This document shows positions 1-8,111 of a stretch of 64,000 nt of DNA, piece by piece (position 1 is the first letter of the stretch; the number at the start of each line of letters is the position of its first letter). The position numbers and the translations under genes were made by a program. The notes beneath the pieces are model-generated. The model saw nothing but the letters and a program-made list of their open reading frames with translations, searched no databases and was not told the origin of the DNA. This DNA is from an uncultured Candidatus Entotheonella sp. (GTDB lineage Bacteria > Tectomicrobia > Entotheonellia > Entotheonellales > Entotheonellaceae): assembly GCA_958295825.1 (NCBI GenBank), contig OY282375.1, positions 1,163,489 to 1,227,488 on the forward strand, written 5' to 3'.

Positions 1-224
1 ATACTTTCGAGACGCCATACGTCGGGCAATCGTACCCGTTTTGGTTTCCCCCGGACGCCGCAGTGCGAAGGCCGTCGCCGCGTAGCGAGAGTAACTTCCA
101 ACGAACCGGCGGCCGGCCCATACTGCCTTGTACGTTGGTAAATGTTACTTAGGTATATAATTCCCTTCCATTCATGTACCTCATAATGTGTACGAATAAA
201 TTCGGGAAGCAGGTCTGCACTCAT
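1..224 (-). CDS. N-terminal fragment of an unrecognised protein, runs off the window start
   Basis: An open frame starts at an ATG at 222-224 and stays open for about 74 codons to the window edge. It begins MSADLLPEFIRTHYEVHEWK. The first 11 codons and about 150 bp of upstream DNA are repeated, inverted, at 25337-25525, where the same start is followed by a different sequence. After about residue 20 the composition (many Arg, Pro, Thr) no longer looks like a folded protein, so this is more likely a 5' gene fragment fused to unrelated DNA than an intact gene. I do not recognise the product. A likeness to the N-terminus of BglII-type restriction enzymes is only a guess. Confidence 0.3.
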   Translation of the reverse strand, partial: MSADLLPEFIRTHYEVHEWKGIIYLSNIYQRTRQYGPAAGSLEVTLATRRRPSHCGVRGKPKRVRLPDVWRLES

Positions 225-377
225 GGGGTTTCCATATACTGGATAAGAATATCCGTAAGGTCCCCCAACAAGGCAAACAATCCAAATAAGGGTTAAATCG
301 GCGAGCACTATGGCAGGCGGTGGATTAAGTCAAGCCACGCTCCAGGGACTGCCCCCGCCCAATTCGGTGTGCGACAG
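191..377 (-). repeat. 187 bp dispersed repeat, copy A
   Basis: The reverse complement of this segment matches 25337-25525 almost base for base. There are about ten differences by eye, mostly in one short block near the middle, plus a 2-base length change. It spans the 5' flank and first 11 codons of the open frame at 1-224. Sequence similarity stops sharply at both edges. Confidence 0.85.
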
Positions 378-439
378 AACGTCTCAGGAGATTACACCCG
401 TGAAGCACGCTACCAGACTCGCCGACCTGCTCCAATCCA

Positions 440-700
440 CCTTTGCCTTACACCGCGCTTGCGAGAGGCCAGGCGCTTGGAGACGCCAGGGGGTGTGTTG
501 GCGATCGCGTTTTGCTGGGCTTGGTACGGTGGTGGCACGCGGTCAAACCAATTGCGCTCAAGACGCATCAGAGGCCCGCCAAGAGCCTGTTTCGCTATGG
601 ATTCGACGGCATTTCGCCAAGCCGTCCTGAATGCGGCAGACTGGGAGCCGTTTTTGAGCGCGTCCTACCCGTATAATTTTTCGTGTACAGTAGTCTTGAA
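440..700 (+). pseudogene. Relic of an IS4-like transposase, C-terminal end only
   Basis: The frame from 443 reads WWHAVKPIALKTHQRPAKSLFRYGFD. This is the C-terminal pattern of IS4-type DDE transposases, where a basic K-x-x-x-R-P-A-K-S-L-F-R-x-G-F-D segment is followed by a short tail ending in S-C-T. Near 600-615 the homology moves to another frame, which continues with AVLNAADWEPFLSASYPYNF and SCT. So there is a frameshift, and the catalytic part of the gene is missing. The last 35 bases resemble those at 25770-25806, where a more decayed tail lies. Family assignment is from recalled motifs. Confidence 0.5.
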
Positions 701-721
701 GAGGATATTGAGCAGTTGCGG

Positions 722-751
722 GTCGGATGGATTAGCGCAGCGTAATCTGAC
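722..751. repeat. REP-like palindrome, imperfect copy
   Basis: Imperfect palindrome built on the half-site GTCGGATTA/TAATCCGAC with a GCGCAGCG centre. It carries a 2-base insertion and one mismatch. It lies just beyond the stop codon of the secreted protein gene at 763-1419. A perfect copy in the opposite orientation lies on the other side of that gene at 1452-1477. Confidence 0.65.
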
Positions 752-762
752 ATTCTACGTTC

Positions 763-1419
763 CTATTGCTCCACGCAATACAGGTGCGCCAGATAGTCGC
801 ACCTTCCCGGCAACACGCCGGTGCGCGACCAAGCCGGCGTGGCGTCGTCCGTTGCGCCCCACCAGCCACCGTCGTAGCGGCGGCGTGAGGTCCAATCGGC
901 GCAGGTGGGCGACAGCGCCTGGCCGTCGGGCGTGGTGGCGGTGCGGGCCAGGAACGGCGACGGCACGGCATCGCCGTACTCCGTGCGGTCGATGGGGTGG
1001 GCGAGGTCGCCGTCGGTCAGGTCGGCATAGTTATCGGCGACCCGGATACCACCCGGCATGACGTAGGGCACGTCCTTGTGGGCGACGCGGGCGCCGGCCG
1101 GTTCGGCGGTGGTGGACAGCCAAGCGCGGAACACACCGGGCAGCCCGGCTTGGCGCGCTGCTTCCTGACACCGCGCGTCGGCGCCCGCCAAGCCGTCGAA
1201 GTTGCCCTGGAAGGCGGACTGGGTGACGAATACGAGCACCATCTCCTGACACGCCGCCGGACGCGCGACGCCAATCGCAGCCGCCGTGCAGCCGGCTCCA
1301 GCGGTAGCCACCACGCCGCGGGGAGGGGCTCCTTCCCTCTCCTCTCGAGGGTAAAGGGCGCTTGCCAGCAACAACACCGCCGCCAAGAAACCTGCTACTG
1401 TCACCAAGCCGTGACGCAT
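763..1419 (-). CDS. Secreted DUF1554 / endostatin-like lectin-fold protein
   Basis: A 218-residue protein with a hydrophobic N-terminal segment (about residues 5-24) that looks like a signal peptide or anchor, so it should act outside the cytoplasm. From about residue 60 it follows the pattern of bacterial DUF1554-type, collagen XVIII/endostatin-like domains: VFVTQSAFQGNF, then GLAGADARCQEAA, an AWLST stretch, DNYADLTDGDLAHPI, a CADWTS segment, a WWGAT/AWSRTG stretch and a final C-x-x-LYCVEQ. Four Cys in the domain could form two disulfides. These domains are usually assigned to binding or adhesion; the ligand is unknown. The gene stands alone between two inverted REP-like palindromes and its flanks give no functional partner. 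Confidence 0.7.
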   Translation of the reverse strand: MRHGLVTVAGFLAAVLLLASALYPREEREGAPPRGVVATAGAGCTAAAIGVARPAACQEMVLVFVTQSAFQGNFDGLAGADARCQEAARQAGLPGVFRAWLSTTAEPAGARVAHKDVPYVMPGGIRVADNYADLTDGDLAHPIDRTEYGDAVPSPFLARTATTPDGQALSPTCADWTSRRRYDGGWWGATDDATPAWSRTGVLPGRCDYLAHLYCVEQ

Positions 1420-1451
1420 CCTTGTTTCTCCTGTGGCCCCTGTGTGGAAGT

Positions 1452-1477
1452 GTCGGATTACGCTGCGCTAATCCGAC
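1452..1477. repeat. REP-like perfect palindrome
   Basis: A 26-base palindrome with arms GTCGGATTA and TAATCCGAC around an 8-base centre. It lies just upstream of the gene at 763-1419. Related half-sites occur at 722-751, 6695-6712 and 32710-32724. Palindromes of this type are common dispersed repeats in GC-rich bacterial genomes. Confidence 0.75.
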
Positions 1478-1486
1478 CTGCATGAT

Positions 1487-2479
1487 CTACGCCGCGGCGC
1501 GAAACGTGGCGATAAACTGCTGCCACTCGACCTCCGACGCGCCTTCCGGCACCGGCGCGTAGATCGACAGCCGGTGCAGCACGCCCTCGTAGCGCTGCCG
1601 CAGCTTGGCGGCCAGCTCGCCGGGCGACGCGACGACGGCCACCGCTTCCAAGAGCTCGTCCGGCACCCGTCGGCCCATTTCGTCAACATCGCCCTGGCGC
1701 ATCAGTTTGTTCAACTCCTCGCCGAGCGCACCGCGGCCGTGGTAGTCCAGCATCACACGATAGCTCGGCGTCGAGCCATAGAAGGCGATCTGCTGCCGCG
1801 CCTTCGCGGCCGCCGCGTCCATGTCCGTCTGCGTGTCGCCCGTCACCGCCATCACCGGCGCGTACAACTCCAGCGCCGCGGCGTCCCGCCCGCTGCGCCG
1901 CGCCCCGTCCTCCAGCGCCGGGCGCACCACGTCGCGCAGGTAGCCCACCGAGTGCATCGGATGCACGTGCAGGCCATCCGCTACCTCGCCGGCCACGTAC
2001 ACCGGGATATCCGGGTGCTCGATCGGCCCGGCGTTGAAGAATTGATTGATGAGCTTGAATTGGTAGAACGGCCCCTCATAGCGCGGCCGCGTATCGTTCT
2101 GGAAGGTGTCCCAGATAGCGCGCAGGCAGCGCACGTAATCGGTGAGGCGCGCCGCCGGGTGGTCGAACGGCATCGAATAGCGCCGTTCAACGTGCGCCCG
2201 CACCTGCGTGCCGAGCCCTAGATGAAAGCGCCCGCCGCTTCCGCGCTGCAGGTCCCACGCCATTTGCGCCACCGAAAACGGGCTGCGCCCGAAGGCCACC
2301 GTGATGTTCGTGCCCAACTGCAGCCGCTCGGTGGCGGTCGCCGCCAGGGCCAGCGGCAGAAACGGGTCGTGCTTGGCCTCGAACGTCCAGGCGCCGTCGA
2401 ACCCCATGCGCTCCAGGCGCTGCGCGTCCGCCGTAACGTTCCCGGAAACCCCGCCGCCGATTTGCGTGTCGATTTTCAT
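1487..2479 (-). CDS. LLM-class F420-dependent oxidoreductase (TIGR03617-like)
   Basis: A 330-residue luciferase-like TIM-barrel protein. The opening strand and helix MKIDTQIGGGVSGN, the segment RLERMGFDGAWTFEAKHDPFLPLALAA and the cofactor-region LGTNITVAFGRSP are typical of the TIGR03617 group of F420-type LLM oxidoreductases. RFHLGLGTQVRAHVERRY and IPVYVAGE follow in the expected places. Family members transfer hydride from reduced coenzyme F420 (some relatives use FMN) to varied organic substrates in the cytosol; the substrate here cannot be read from sequence. It is monocistronic. Its presence suggests that the host makes F420, but no F420 biosynthesis gene lies in the window. Confidence 0.75.
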   Translation of the reverse strand: MKIDTQIGGGVSGNVTADAQRLERMGFDGAWTFEAKHDPFLPLALAATATERLQLGTNITVAFGRSPFSVAQMAWDLQRGSGGRFHLGLGTQVRAHVERRYSMPFDHPAARLTDYVRCLRAIWDTFQNDTRPRYEGPFYQFKLINQFFNAGPIEHPDIPVYVAGEVADGLHVHPMHSVGYLRDVVRPALEDGARRSGRDAAALELYAPVMAVTGDTQTDMDAAAAKARQQIAFYGSTPSYRVMLDYHGRGALGEELNKLMRQGDVDEMGRRVPDELLEAVAVVASPGELAAKLRQRYEGVLHRLSIYAPVPEGASEVEWQQFIATFRAAA

Positions 2480-2536
2480 GGAATATCCTCTGGTGTTTTG
2501 CGTTTCGGGTAAAATGTTTGGTGATCAAATTGGCGT

Positions 2537-2590
2537 TCCCCCTCACCCCGACCCTCTCCCGCTAGGGGAGAAAGAGCCGGGGGATAAGAT
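2537..2590. repeat. CCCTCACCC/CTCTCCC-type intergenic hairpin repeat
   Basis: Intergenic stretch of C-rich blocks followed by a stem TCTCCC-N5-GGGAGA. Similar C-rich/G-rich motifs occur at 8081-8102 and around 12807-12845. These are common dispersed intergenic repeats. No function is evident. Confidence 0.4.
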
Positions 2591-2724
2591 GCAAGACTGC
2601 TCTAGCGGGAGAGGCCACCCTTTGCACCTGCCGTTCGGCAGCGACAAGCGAAACCTGCACCCCTTCCGTGCGGGAGGGTTAAGGCGGGGGAATCGCCGCT
2701 CAAAATTCAACCAAGGAGCTTACC

Positions 2725-3402
2725 ATGTCCGCCCGCCCGACGCGCTTGGATTTCTATTTCGACATCATGTGCCCTTGGGCCTATCAGACTTCCAAATGGA
2801 TTCGCGACGTGCGCGAGCGCAACGGCCTTGAGATCAACTGGAAGTTCTTCAGCCTGGAGGAAATCAACCGGCCCGAAGGCAAAAAGCATCCCTGGGAGCG
2901 CCCGTGGTCCTACGGCTGGTCACTGCTGCGTGTCGGCGCTCTGCTGCGCCGCCGCTCCATGCGCGAGCTCGACCGCTTCTACGCCGCCGCCGGGCGCGCC
3001 CTGCACGAGGAGGGCCAAAAAGTCCACCTGCCCGACGGCGCCCGCCAAGTGCTGGCCGACATGGACCTCGACCCCCAACTCGTCGACGCCGCCATCGTCG
3101 ACGACACCACCCACGACGACGTGCGCACCGACCACGACGCCGTGGTGCAGCGCGGCGGCTTCGGCGTGCCCACCCTGGTGTTCGACGATGGCACCACGCT
3201 GTTCGGCCCCGTCATCACCCCGGCGCCCACCGGCGATGACGCCATGCGCCTGTGGGACCTCACCGTCGGCTGGGCCGCCTTCCCGCACCTTTACGAGTTG
3301 CGGCGTCCCAAGACCGCCGCCGATCAAGCCCACGTCGAAGCCCAATTCGCCACCTACTTCGACGCCCGCGACTGGCGCACCATCAGCCATCCGGCGCCGT
3401 GA
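2725..3402 (+). CDS. DsbA-fold oxidoreductase, Rv2466c-like (CPWA motif)
   Basis: A 225-residue thioredoxin-fold protein with the helical insertion of DsbA/FrnE relatives. FYFDIMCPWAYQTSKWIRDV near the N-terminus places a single catalytic Cys at residue 16 in CPWA, where DsbA has CPHC. The conserved cis-Pro region is GGFGVPTLVFDDG near residue 150. This one-cysteine pattern matches the mycothiol-dependent nitroreductase Rv2466c family, which works with a low-molecular-weight thiol. It has no signal peptide, so it is cytoplasmic. The start has a clear AAGGAG ribosome-binding site 6 bases upstream. Which thiol the host uses is not shown by this window. Confidence 0.7.
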   Translation: MSARPTRLDFYFDIMCPWAYQTSKWIRDVRERNGLEINWKFFSLEEINRPEGKKHPWERPWSYGWSLLRVGALLRRRSMRELDRFYAAAGRALHEEGQKVHLPDGARQVLADMDLDPQLVDAAIVDDTTHDDVRTDHDAVVQRGGFGVPTLVFDDGTTLFGPVITPAPTGDDAMRLWDLTVGWAAFPHLYELRRPKTAADQAHVEAQFATYFDARDWRTISHPAP

Positions 3403-3574
3403 AGGCTTGCGGCATGAATATGTAGGTCGGAAGCCGGTGGATAGTCAAAGATGACAGGGTTGGCAATTTGCTGGCACGTCGGCGAGAAAATGAACTCGGC
3501 TGTCCAGGGGGATTCGCCTTTCAATGAGGACATCCGGGCACCCTGCCGCACCGTTGGCGCTCAACTCACCGTCG

Positions 3575-4000
3575 TCAGACGTTGAAGTGAACCAGGCGAC
3601 GCATGTTGCAGGCAAGGGTCTTGAGACCTGTCCGCGCCCTCGCCCGTTCCTCAAGGACTTGGCTGTCGTGCACCGCCGCGTCCGTCACCCGGTAGCGCCG
3701 TGCCAGCTTTGTGCTTGCGGTCGATGATGACGGGGTGCTTGTAGCCATCGTGACGTTTGCCGTGCTTCTTTGTCCAGCGCGCATCCGTATCCTTTTGTCG
3801 ACGCTTGGCCGGCTTGTTGGCCCAGGCATCGGGTAGCTCATCGCGCTTGATCGACTCATTGTCGGCACGGCCATTGCGTTGGATGGGCACCGCCACAGTT
3901 GAAGCATCAACGATTTGGCCGCCCCTTACCTGAAAGCCCTGGCTTTTCAGGTAAGGGGCGAAGGCCTCGAACAAGGCATCCATGAGGCCAAGCCTGTGAC
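3575..4000 (-). pseudogene. IS5-type transposase relic (copy 1)
   Basis: Reading leftward, homology starts at LMDALFEAFAPYLKSQGF, continues through GGQIVDAS, ELPDAWANKPAKRRQKDTDARWTKKHG and VIIDRKHK, then needs a frameshift to continue as LARRYRVTDAAVHDSQVLEE. It then jumps directly to the family's C-terminal RARARTGLKTLACNMRRLVHF. So this copy has lost its N-terminus, has a frameshift near 3715-3730, and has an internal deletion covering the last catalytic region. It matches the broken copy at 13868-14826 closely. The 274 bases between it and the next gene at 4278 show nothing I can assign. Confidence 0.8.
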
Positions 4001-4277
4001 AACTGTTCGCGTTCTCTAATTCTGTAGTTGTGTTAGCCAATGCAACCGAAGAATGGAGGTGTCTTGTGCGACTGCTTCAGAGTGTACTGCCGACCTTACC
4101 CCAAACCAAGAAGTCACAACGCAAATTCATCATGCTCCAGCGCAGGATAGACGCCTTGCACATATCCAGGCAAACTCGTTTGTGTCGCCTCACCTGCCTT
4201 GCCTGGACTCATACCGGGCGATGGGGTAGCATCGGTGGCCTTGCGTCCCCGACTGCTCCATTGGCCCGGAGGTCCCG

Positions 4278-6629
4278 ATGTCCCGCCGACTGACGTCATC
4301 CGATCTGCAAAACGCCCTGCCCGATGTGACCTCGACGCTGAAGCTGCCCGGCTTGGAAAAACCGGTTGATATCTGCCGCGACCGCTGGGGCGTACCGCAC
4401 CTGCGGGCGGCCAACGAGCACGACGCGTTTTTCGCCCAGGGATTCGTGACGGCGCAGGATCGCCTGTGGCACATGGATTACGACCGCCACCGCGCGCTGG
4501 GGCGCTGGGCGGAGTTCGCCGGGCCGGACGCGTTGCCGGAGGACCGGCTGATGCGGCGGTTTCGCGTCGAGCGGGCGGCGCGCATGGACCTCGGGGTGGC
4601 AAGCGGCGCGGCACTGGACATGCTGACGGCCTACAGCGACGGGGTGAACGCCTTTCTCGCCAGCACCCGCACGCTGCCGGTCGAATACACCCTGCTGCAA
4701 GCCGCGCCGGAGCCGTGGGAGCCGTGGCACTGTCTGGCAGTGTACAAGGTTCGCAACATGCTGATGGGGACGTTCGAGATGAAGCTGTGGCGGCTGCGGC
4801 TGGCCCTCGGGCTGGGCGCCGAGCGTGCCGCGTCACTGTTCCAGGGCTATCCGCAGGGCAGCCTGGTGACGGTGCCGCCGGGTGAAACGTACGACGGGCC
4901 GCCGTTGTCATGCCTCGACGAGCTGGCCGCCGCGGCCGCCGCCTGCAACTGGCTGGACGAGGTGGACGCGGGCAGCAACGCCTGGGTCATCTCCGGCGAC
5001 CGCACGGACTCCGGGCTGCCGCTGGTGGCGGGGGATTCACACCGCGCCCTCGACACGCCAAACGTCTATTACCAGATACACGTGGCCTGCCCGTCGTTCC
5101 GCGTCAGCGGCTACGCCTTGCCCGGCGTTCCCGGCGCCCCGCACTTCAGCCACAACGAGCACGTCGCCTGGGGCATGACGCACGGCTACGCCGACTACCA
5201 GGACCTGTTCATCGAACGCTTCCGTAGCCACGACGGCGCGCTGGAATACGCCTGGCAGAACGATTGGCAGCCCGCCGAGGTCGCCGACGAGACCCTGCAC
5301 GCACGCGGCGACGCGTCGGAAGCCTTGCAGGTGGTGGCAACCCGTCACGGCCCCATCATTGCCGGTGACCCGCATGCCGGACACGGCCTCGCCTTCAGCC
5401 ATCCCGGCACCAACAGCGGCACCCCGTGGGCCAACACGCTGTACGACCTGCTGTTGGCGCGTTCGGCAGACGCGGCCGAGGAGGCGCTGCGGCCCTGGAC
5501 GGAACCGGTCAACAATTTCGTCTACGCCGACGTGCACGGCGAGTTCGGCTATCGCTATCGCGGACGCATTCCCATTCGCTCCATGGCCAACGCCTGGACC
5601 GCCGTGCCCGGCTGGGACGGCCAGCACGAATGGCAGGGCAACATCCCGTTCGAGGCCATGCCGCAAACCCGCAACCCGTCTGCCGGCTACGTCGTCACCT
5701 GCAATCAGGGCGTGGCGTCTGCCGATTATCCGTATTACATCAATACCTACTTCGGCGCCGACACACGCGCCCGGCGAGTTACGGCCCGCCTGCAGGAGCT
5801 GGCGCCCGGCGCCGCCACGGTGGCAGACATGGCCGCGGTGCACGCCGACCGCCTGTCGCGCCCGGCGCAAATATGCCTGCAGGTGCTCGCGCAAACGCCA
5901 CCGCCAGCCGATCCCCGGGTTGCCGAAGTGCGCGACCGGTTGCTGGCCTGGAATTGCCGCATGGACCGCGATTCGATCGCCGCAACGATCTACGCTACTC
6001 TACGCGCCTGCTGGTTGGAAGACGTTCTCAGAACCGCCCTCGGACCGTTCGCCGACGAAGCCATCGGCACCGCCGGCACCGGCCGCGGCGGCCCGACGCA
6101 CGCCCTGCAAATCTATACCCGCGCCGTCCACGCCATGGCGTCGAACGATCCCGCGCCGCTGCCGTCCGGTCAGACTTGGCCGCAATGCCTGGAGGTTGCC
6201 CTGCAACGCGCCGTCGGCGACCTGCGCCAACGCCTCGGCGACGATATGCAGACTTGGCAGTGGAGCGCGCTGCACCGCACCCGGCCGCAGCACCCGCTGG
6301 CGCGCGTCTTCCCCGCTGGCGCCGACCTGCTCAATCCGCCGCAGATTCCCGCCGGTGGCGACGGCGACACGCCGCAACAAGGCGGCAGTTGGACCACAGA
6401 GCGCTTCGTCCTGACCTCGCTGTCCGTGAACCGCTACGTCCACGACCCCGCCGACTGGCGCCGCTCCCGCTGGATCGTGCCGCTGGGCGCCTCGGGCCAC
6501 CCAGGCAGCCCCCATTACGCCGACCAGGCCGCCCTGTGGGCCGACGTCGAAACCATCCCGCAGTTGTGGGATTGGGACGACATCACGGCCGCGGCCGGAA
6601 CCCGCCAGCGTTTGCTGCCGGCGCCCTGA
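4278..6629 (+). CDS. Penicillin acylase family Ntn-hydrolase
   Basis: A 783-residue protein of the penicillin acylase (N-terminal nucleophile) family, which hydrolyses amide bonds of acylated amines such as beta-lactams or acyl-homoserine lactones. Residues 28-75 carry the alpha-chain start with RDRWGVPHLRA and FAQGFVTAQDRLWHMDYDR. The self-cleavage site and nucleophile are at Ser233 in AGSNAWVISG; autocleavage before it would give an alpha chain and a beta chain of about 550 residues. Beta-chain landmarks follow: GDSHRALDTPNVYYQIHV, GVPGAPHFSHNEHVAWGMTHG, EPVNNFVYAD and NPSAGYVVTCNQ. No signal peptide is visible, unlike classic periplasmic members, so it may work in the cytoplasm. A strong GGAGG site precedes the start. 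The true substrate is unknown. Confidence 0.85.
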   Translation: MSRRLTSSDLQNALPDVTSTLKLPGLEKPVDICRDRWGVPHLRAANEHDAFFAQGFVTAQDRLWHMDYDRHRALGRWAEFAGPDALPEDRLMRRFRVERAARMDLGVASGAALDMLTAYSDGVNAFLASTRTLPVEYTLLQAAPEPWEPWHCLAVYKVRNMLMGTFEMKLWRLRLALGLGAERAASLFQGYPQGSLVTVPPGETYDGPPLSCLDELAAAAAACNWLDEVDAGSNAWVISGDRTDSGLPLVAGDSHRALDTPNVYYQIHVACPSFRVSGYALPGVPGAPHFSHNEHVAWGMTHGYADYQDLFIERFRSHDGALEYAWQNDWQPAEVADETLHARGDASEALQVVATRHGPIIAGDPHAGHGLAFSHPGTNSGTPWANTLYDLLLARSADAAEEALRPWTEPVNNFVYADVHGEFGYRYRGRIPIRSMANAWTAVPGWDGQHEWQGNIPFEAMPQTRNPSAGYVVTCNQGVASADYPYYINTYFGADTRARRVTARLQELAPGAATVADMAAVHADRLSRPAQICLQVLAQTPPPADPRVAEVRDRLLAWNCRMDRDSIAATIYATLRACWLEDVLRTALGPFADEAIGTAGTGRGGPTHALQIYTRAVHAMASNDPAPLPSGQTWPQCLEVALQRAVGDLRQRLGDDMQTWQWSALHRTRPQHPLARVFPAGADLLNPPQIPAGGDGDTPQQGGSWTTERFVLTSLSVNRYVHDPADWRRSRWIVPLGASGHPGSPHYADQAALWADVETIPQLWDWDDITAAAGTRQRLLPAP

Positions 6630-6764
6630 GGCATCGTTTTTGGGGGAGAGGCATCAGACCGCCGGGCTTGAACCGGCGTCCAGCGCGTCGGAATGTCGGA
6701 TTACGCTTCGCTCGTATTGATACGAGGACGCCAGAAGTCTTTGCCGGAATGACAGGAGACCCGC

Positions 6765-7073
6765 ATGCCGTACCGACTGATCCCCATCGACAATTCCGCC
6801 GCCCCATCCCTTGATATTTCCGACCGCCTGCGCTCACAACTGGTCTACTTCATGACACCGCCGGACGAGCCGCAGGTGCCGCCGCTGGAGCCGAACGATT
6901 ACTGGATCGACGCCGGACAGGCCGCCGAGTGGCTGGCGGATGGCGTGTTCGAGTTGGTGTCGCCGCTGGATGGGGAGCGCCCGACCAGTATCGAGCTGTC
7001 CGAGGAGCAGGAGGCGTTGTTCGAGTGGCTCACCGCGAACGCGATTCAGCACGTACGGGTGTCGGAGACGTAG
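6765..7073 (+). CDS. Small acidic protein of unknown function
   Basis: A 102-residue protein I do not recognise. It is acidic (many Asp/Glu, few Lys), with no signal peptide or membrane segment. It has a central WIDAGQAAEWLADGVFELVSPL stretch and a C-terminal half predicted helical with EEQEALFEWLTANAIQHVRV. AGGAG sits 6 bases before the ATG, which supports translation. Its 3' end overlaps the oppositely directed hpt gene by 28 bases. Confidence 0.6.
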   Translation: MPYRLIPIDNSAAPSLDISDRLRSQLVYFMTPPDEPQVPPLEPNDYWIDAGQAAEWLADGVFELVSPLDGERPTSIELSEEQEALFEWLTANAIQHVRVSET

Positions 7074-7579
7074 GTATCCAAGACGCGGATATCCGGCAGG
7101 TGGCGGTATTGCCCGTTGAAATCCATGCCGTAGCCGACGATGAACAGGTTGGGGATGGTGAAGCCGCGGTAGTCGAGGTCAACAGGCACTTGGCGGCGGG
7201 TTGGTTTGTCCAGGAGACTACAGATGCGCAGGGAGGCGGGGCGCCGTTGCCACAGGTAGTCGCACAGGTAGATGACGGAATGGCCGCTGTCGACGACGTC
7301 CTCGACGAGCACCACGTCTCGGCCGGTGATGTCGGCGCGCAGTTCGTGAAAGACCTCTATCCGGCCGCTGCTAACCGTGCCGCTGACATAACTGGAGAGT
7401 CCCACGAAGCCGATTTCCACCGGCAGATCAAGCGCCCGCGCAAGATCGGCCAGGAACACGAAGGCGCCGTGCAGCACACCGACCAGCACAGGCGGCCCGG
7501 CGGCGTAGTCGCGGCGAATCTCACCAGCCAGCCGTACCACCGCTTCGTCAATGCGCTGGCGCGAGATCAGCACGTCCAT
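7046..7579 (-). CDS. hpt: Hypoxanthine (guanine) phosphoribosyltransferase
   Basis: A 177-residue type I phosphoribosyltransferase that salvages hypoxanthine or guanine to IMP/GMP using PRPP in the cytosol. The PRPP loop is VLVEDVVDSGHSV near residue 95, with two acidic residues followed by D-S-G-H-S. VGVLHGAFVFLADLARAL near residue 35 is the conserved N-terminal strand and helix. LFIVGYGMDFNGQYRHLPDI near the C-terminus is the base-binding segment typical of Hpt/HGPRT. Length fits the family. It is followed on the same strand, tail side, only by the overlapping opposite gene; the EVE gene lies 13 bases upstream, so the two are probably co-transcribed. Confidence 0.9.
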   Translation of the reverse strand: MDVLISRQRIDEAVVRLAGEIRRDYAAGPPVLVGVLHGAFVFLADLARALDLPVEIGFVGLSSYVSGTVSSGRIEVFHELRADITGRDVVLVEDVVDSGHSVIYLCDYLWQRRPASLRICSLLDKPTRRQVPVDLDYRGFTIPNLFIVGYGMDFNGQYRHLPDIRVLDTYVSDTRTC

Positions 7580-7592
7580 CGGCTGACAGGCC

Positions 7593-8063
7593 TCATTGCG
7601 CTGCGATACGCGTGATGACGTCCCACTCCTGTGGCGTCACCGGCTGCACCGACAGGCGGCTGCCCTTGCGGACCACCATCATGTCTCGCAGGCCGGGAAT
7701 TTCCTTCAGCGCCGACAGGGTGATGGGCGTCTTGAAGGTGCGCACGTAGCCGACGTCGACCATCAGCCAGGTCGGCTGCGCCGGGTCGCTCTTCGCGTCG
7801 TAATAACGGCTGTCAGGGTCGAAGGCGGTGTCGTCGGGATAAGCCTCGCGCACCACTTCGGCAATGCCGTAGATGCCCATGGGCTTGGCGTTGCTGTGGT
7901 AGAAGAGCACGCCGTCGCCGAGCCGCATGTCGTCGCGCATGAAATTACGCGCCTGGTAGTTGCGCACCCCTTCCCAGGACGTCGAGCCGTCGCGCTGCAG
8001 GTCGCCGATAGAATAGACGCTCGGCTCCGACTTCATTAGCCAGTAGCGTTTCGGTTCGGCCAT
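7593..8063 (-). CDS. EVE domain protein (thymocyte nuclear protein 1-like)
   Basis: A 156-residue single-domain EVE protein, of the PUA-like fold that binds modified bases in nucleic acid. Diagnostic segments are YWLMKSEPSVYSIGDL at the N-terminus, TSWEGVRNYQARNFMRDDMRLGDGVLFYHSN in the middle and the GIYGIAEVVREAYPD strand. MMVVRKGSRLSVQPVTPQEW closes it. It is cytoplasmic. It lies directly upstream of hpt and just downstream of grdA in the same direction. Function in bacteria is not settled; association with modified DNA or RNA is known for the family, and nothing local narrows it. Confidence 0.85.
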   Translation of the reverse strand: MAEPKRYWLMKSEPSVYSIGDLQRDGSTSWEGVRNYQARNFMRDDMRLGDGVLFYHSNAKPMGIYGIAEVVREAYPDDTAFDPDSRYYDAKSDPAQPTWLMVDVGYVRTFKTPITLSALKEIPGLRDMMVVRKGSRLSVQPVTPQEWDVITRIAAQ

Positions 8064-8080
8064 AAGGCCCCCTATCCCAA

Positions 8081-8102
8081 CCCCTCCCTCGCACAGGAGG
8101 GG
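8081..8102. repeat. G/C hairpin after grdA
   Basis: A 7-bp perfect stem CCCCTCC/GGAGGGG with an 8-base loop in the 48-base gap between grdA and the EVE gene. It has no U-tract, so it is not a classical terminator. It could still separate the grd transcript from the genes downstream. Confidence 0.4.
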
Positions 8103-8111
8103 GCATTTGGG

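Noticed and set aside
5037-5894. 285-codon open frame opposite the penicillin acylase gene
   Set aside because: Shadow; the acylase motifs on the plus strand run through the whole segment.
6640-6720. tRNA-like CTTGAACCGGCG motif
   Set aside because: No acceptor stem, anticodon arm or D arm can be formed; it lies in a REP-like intergenic repeat.
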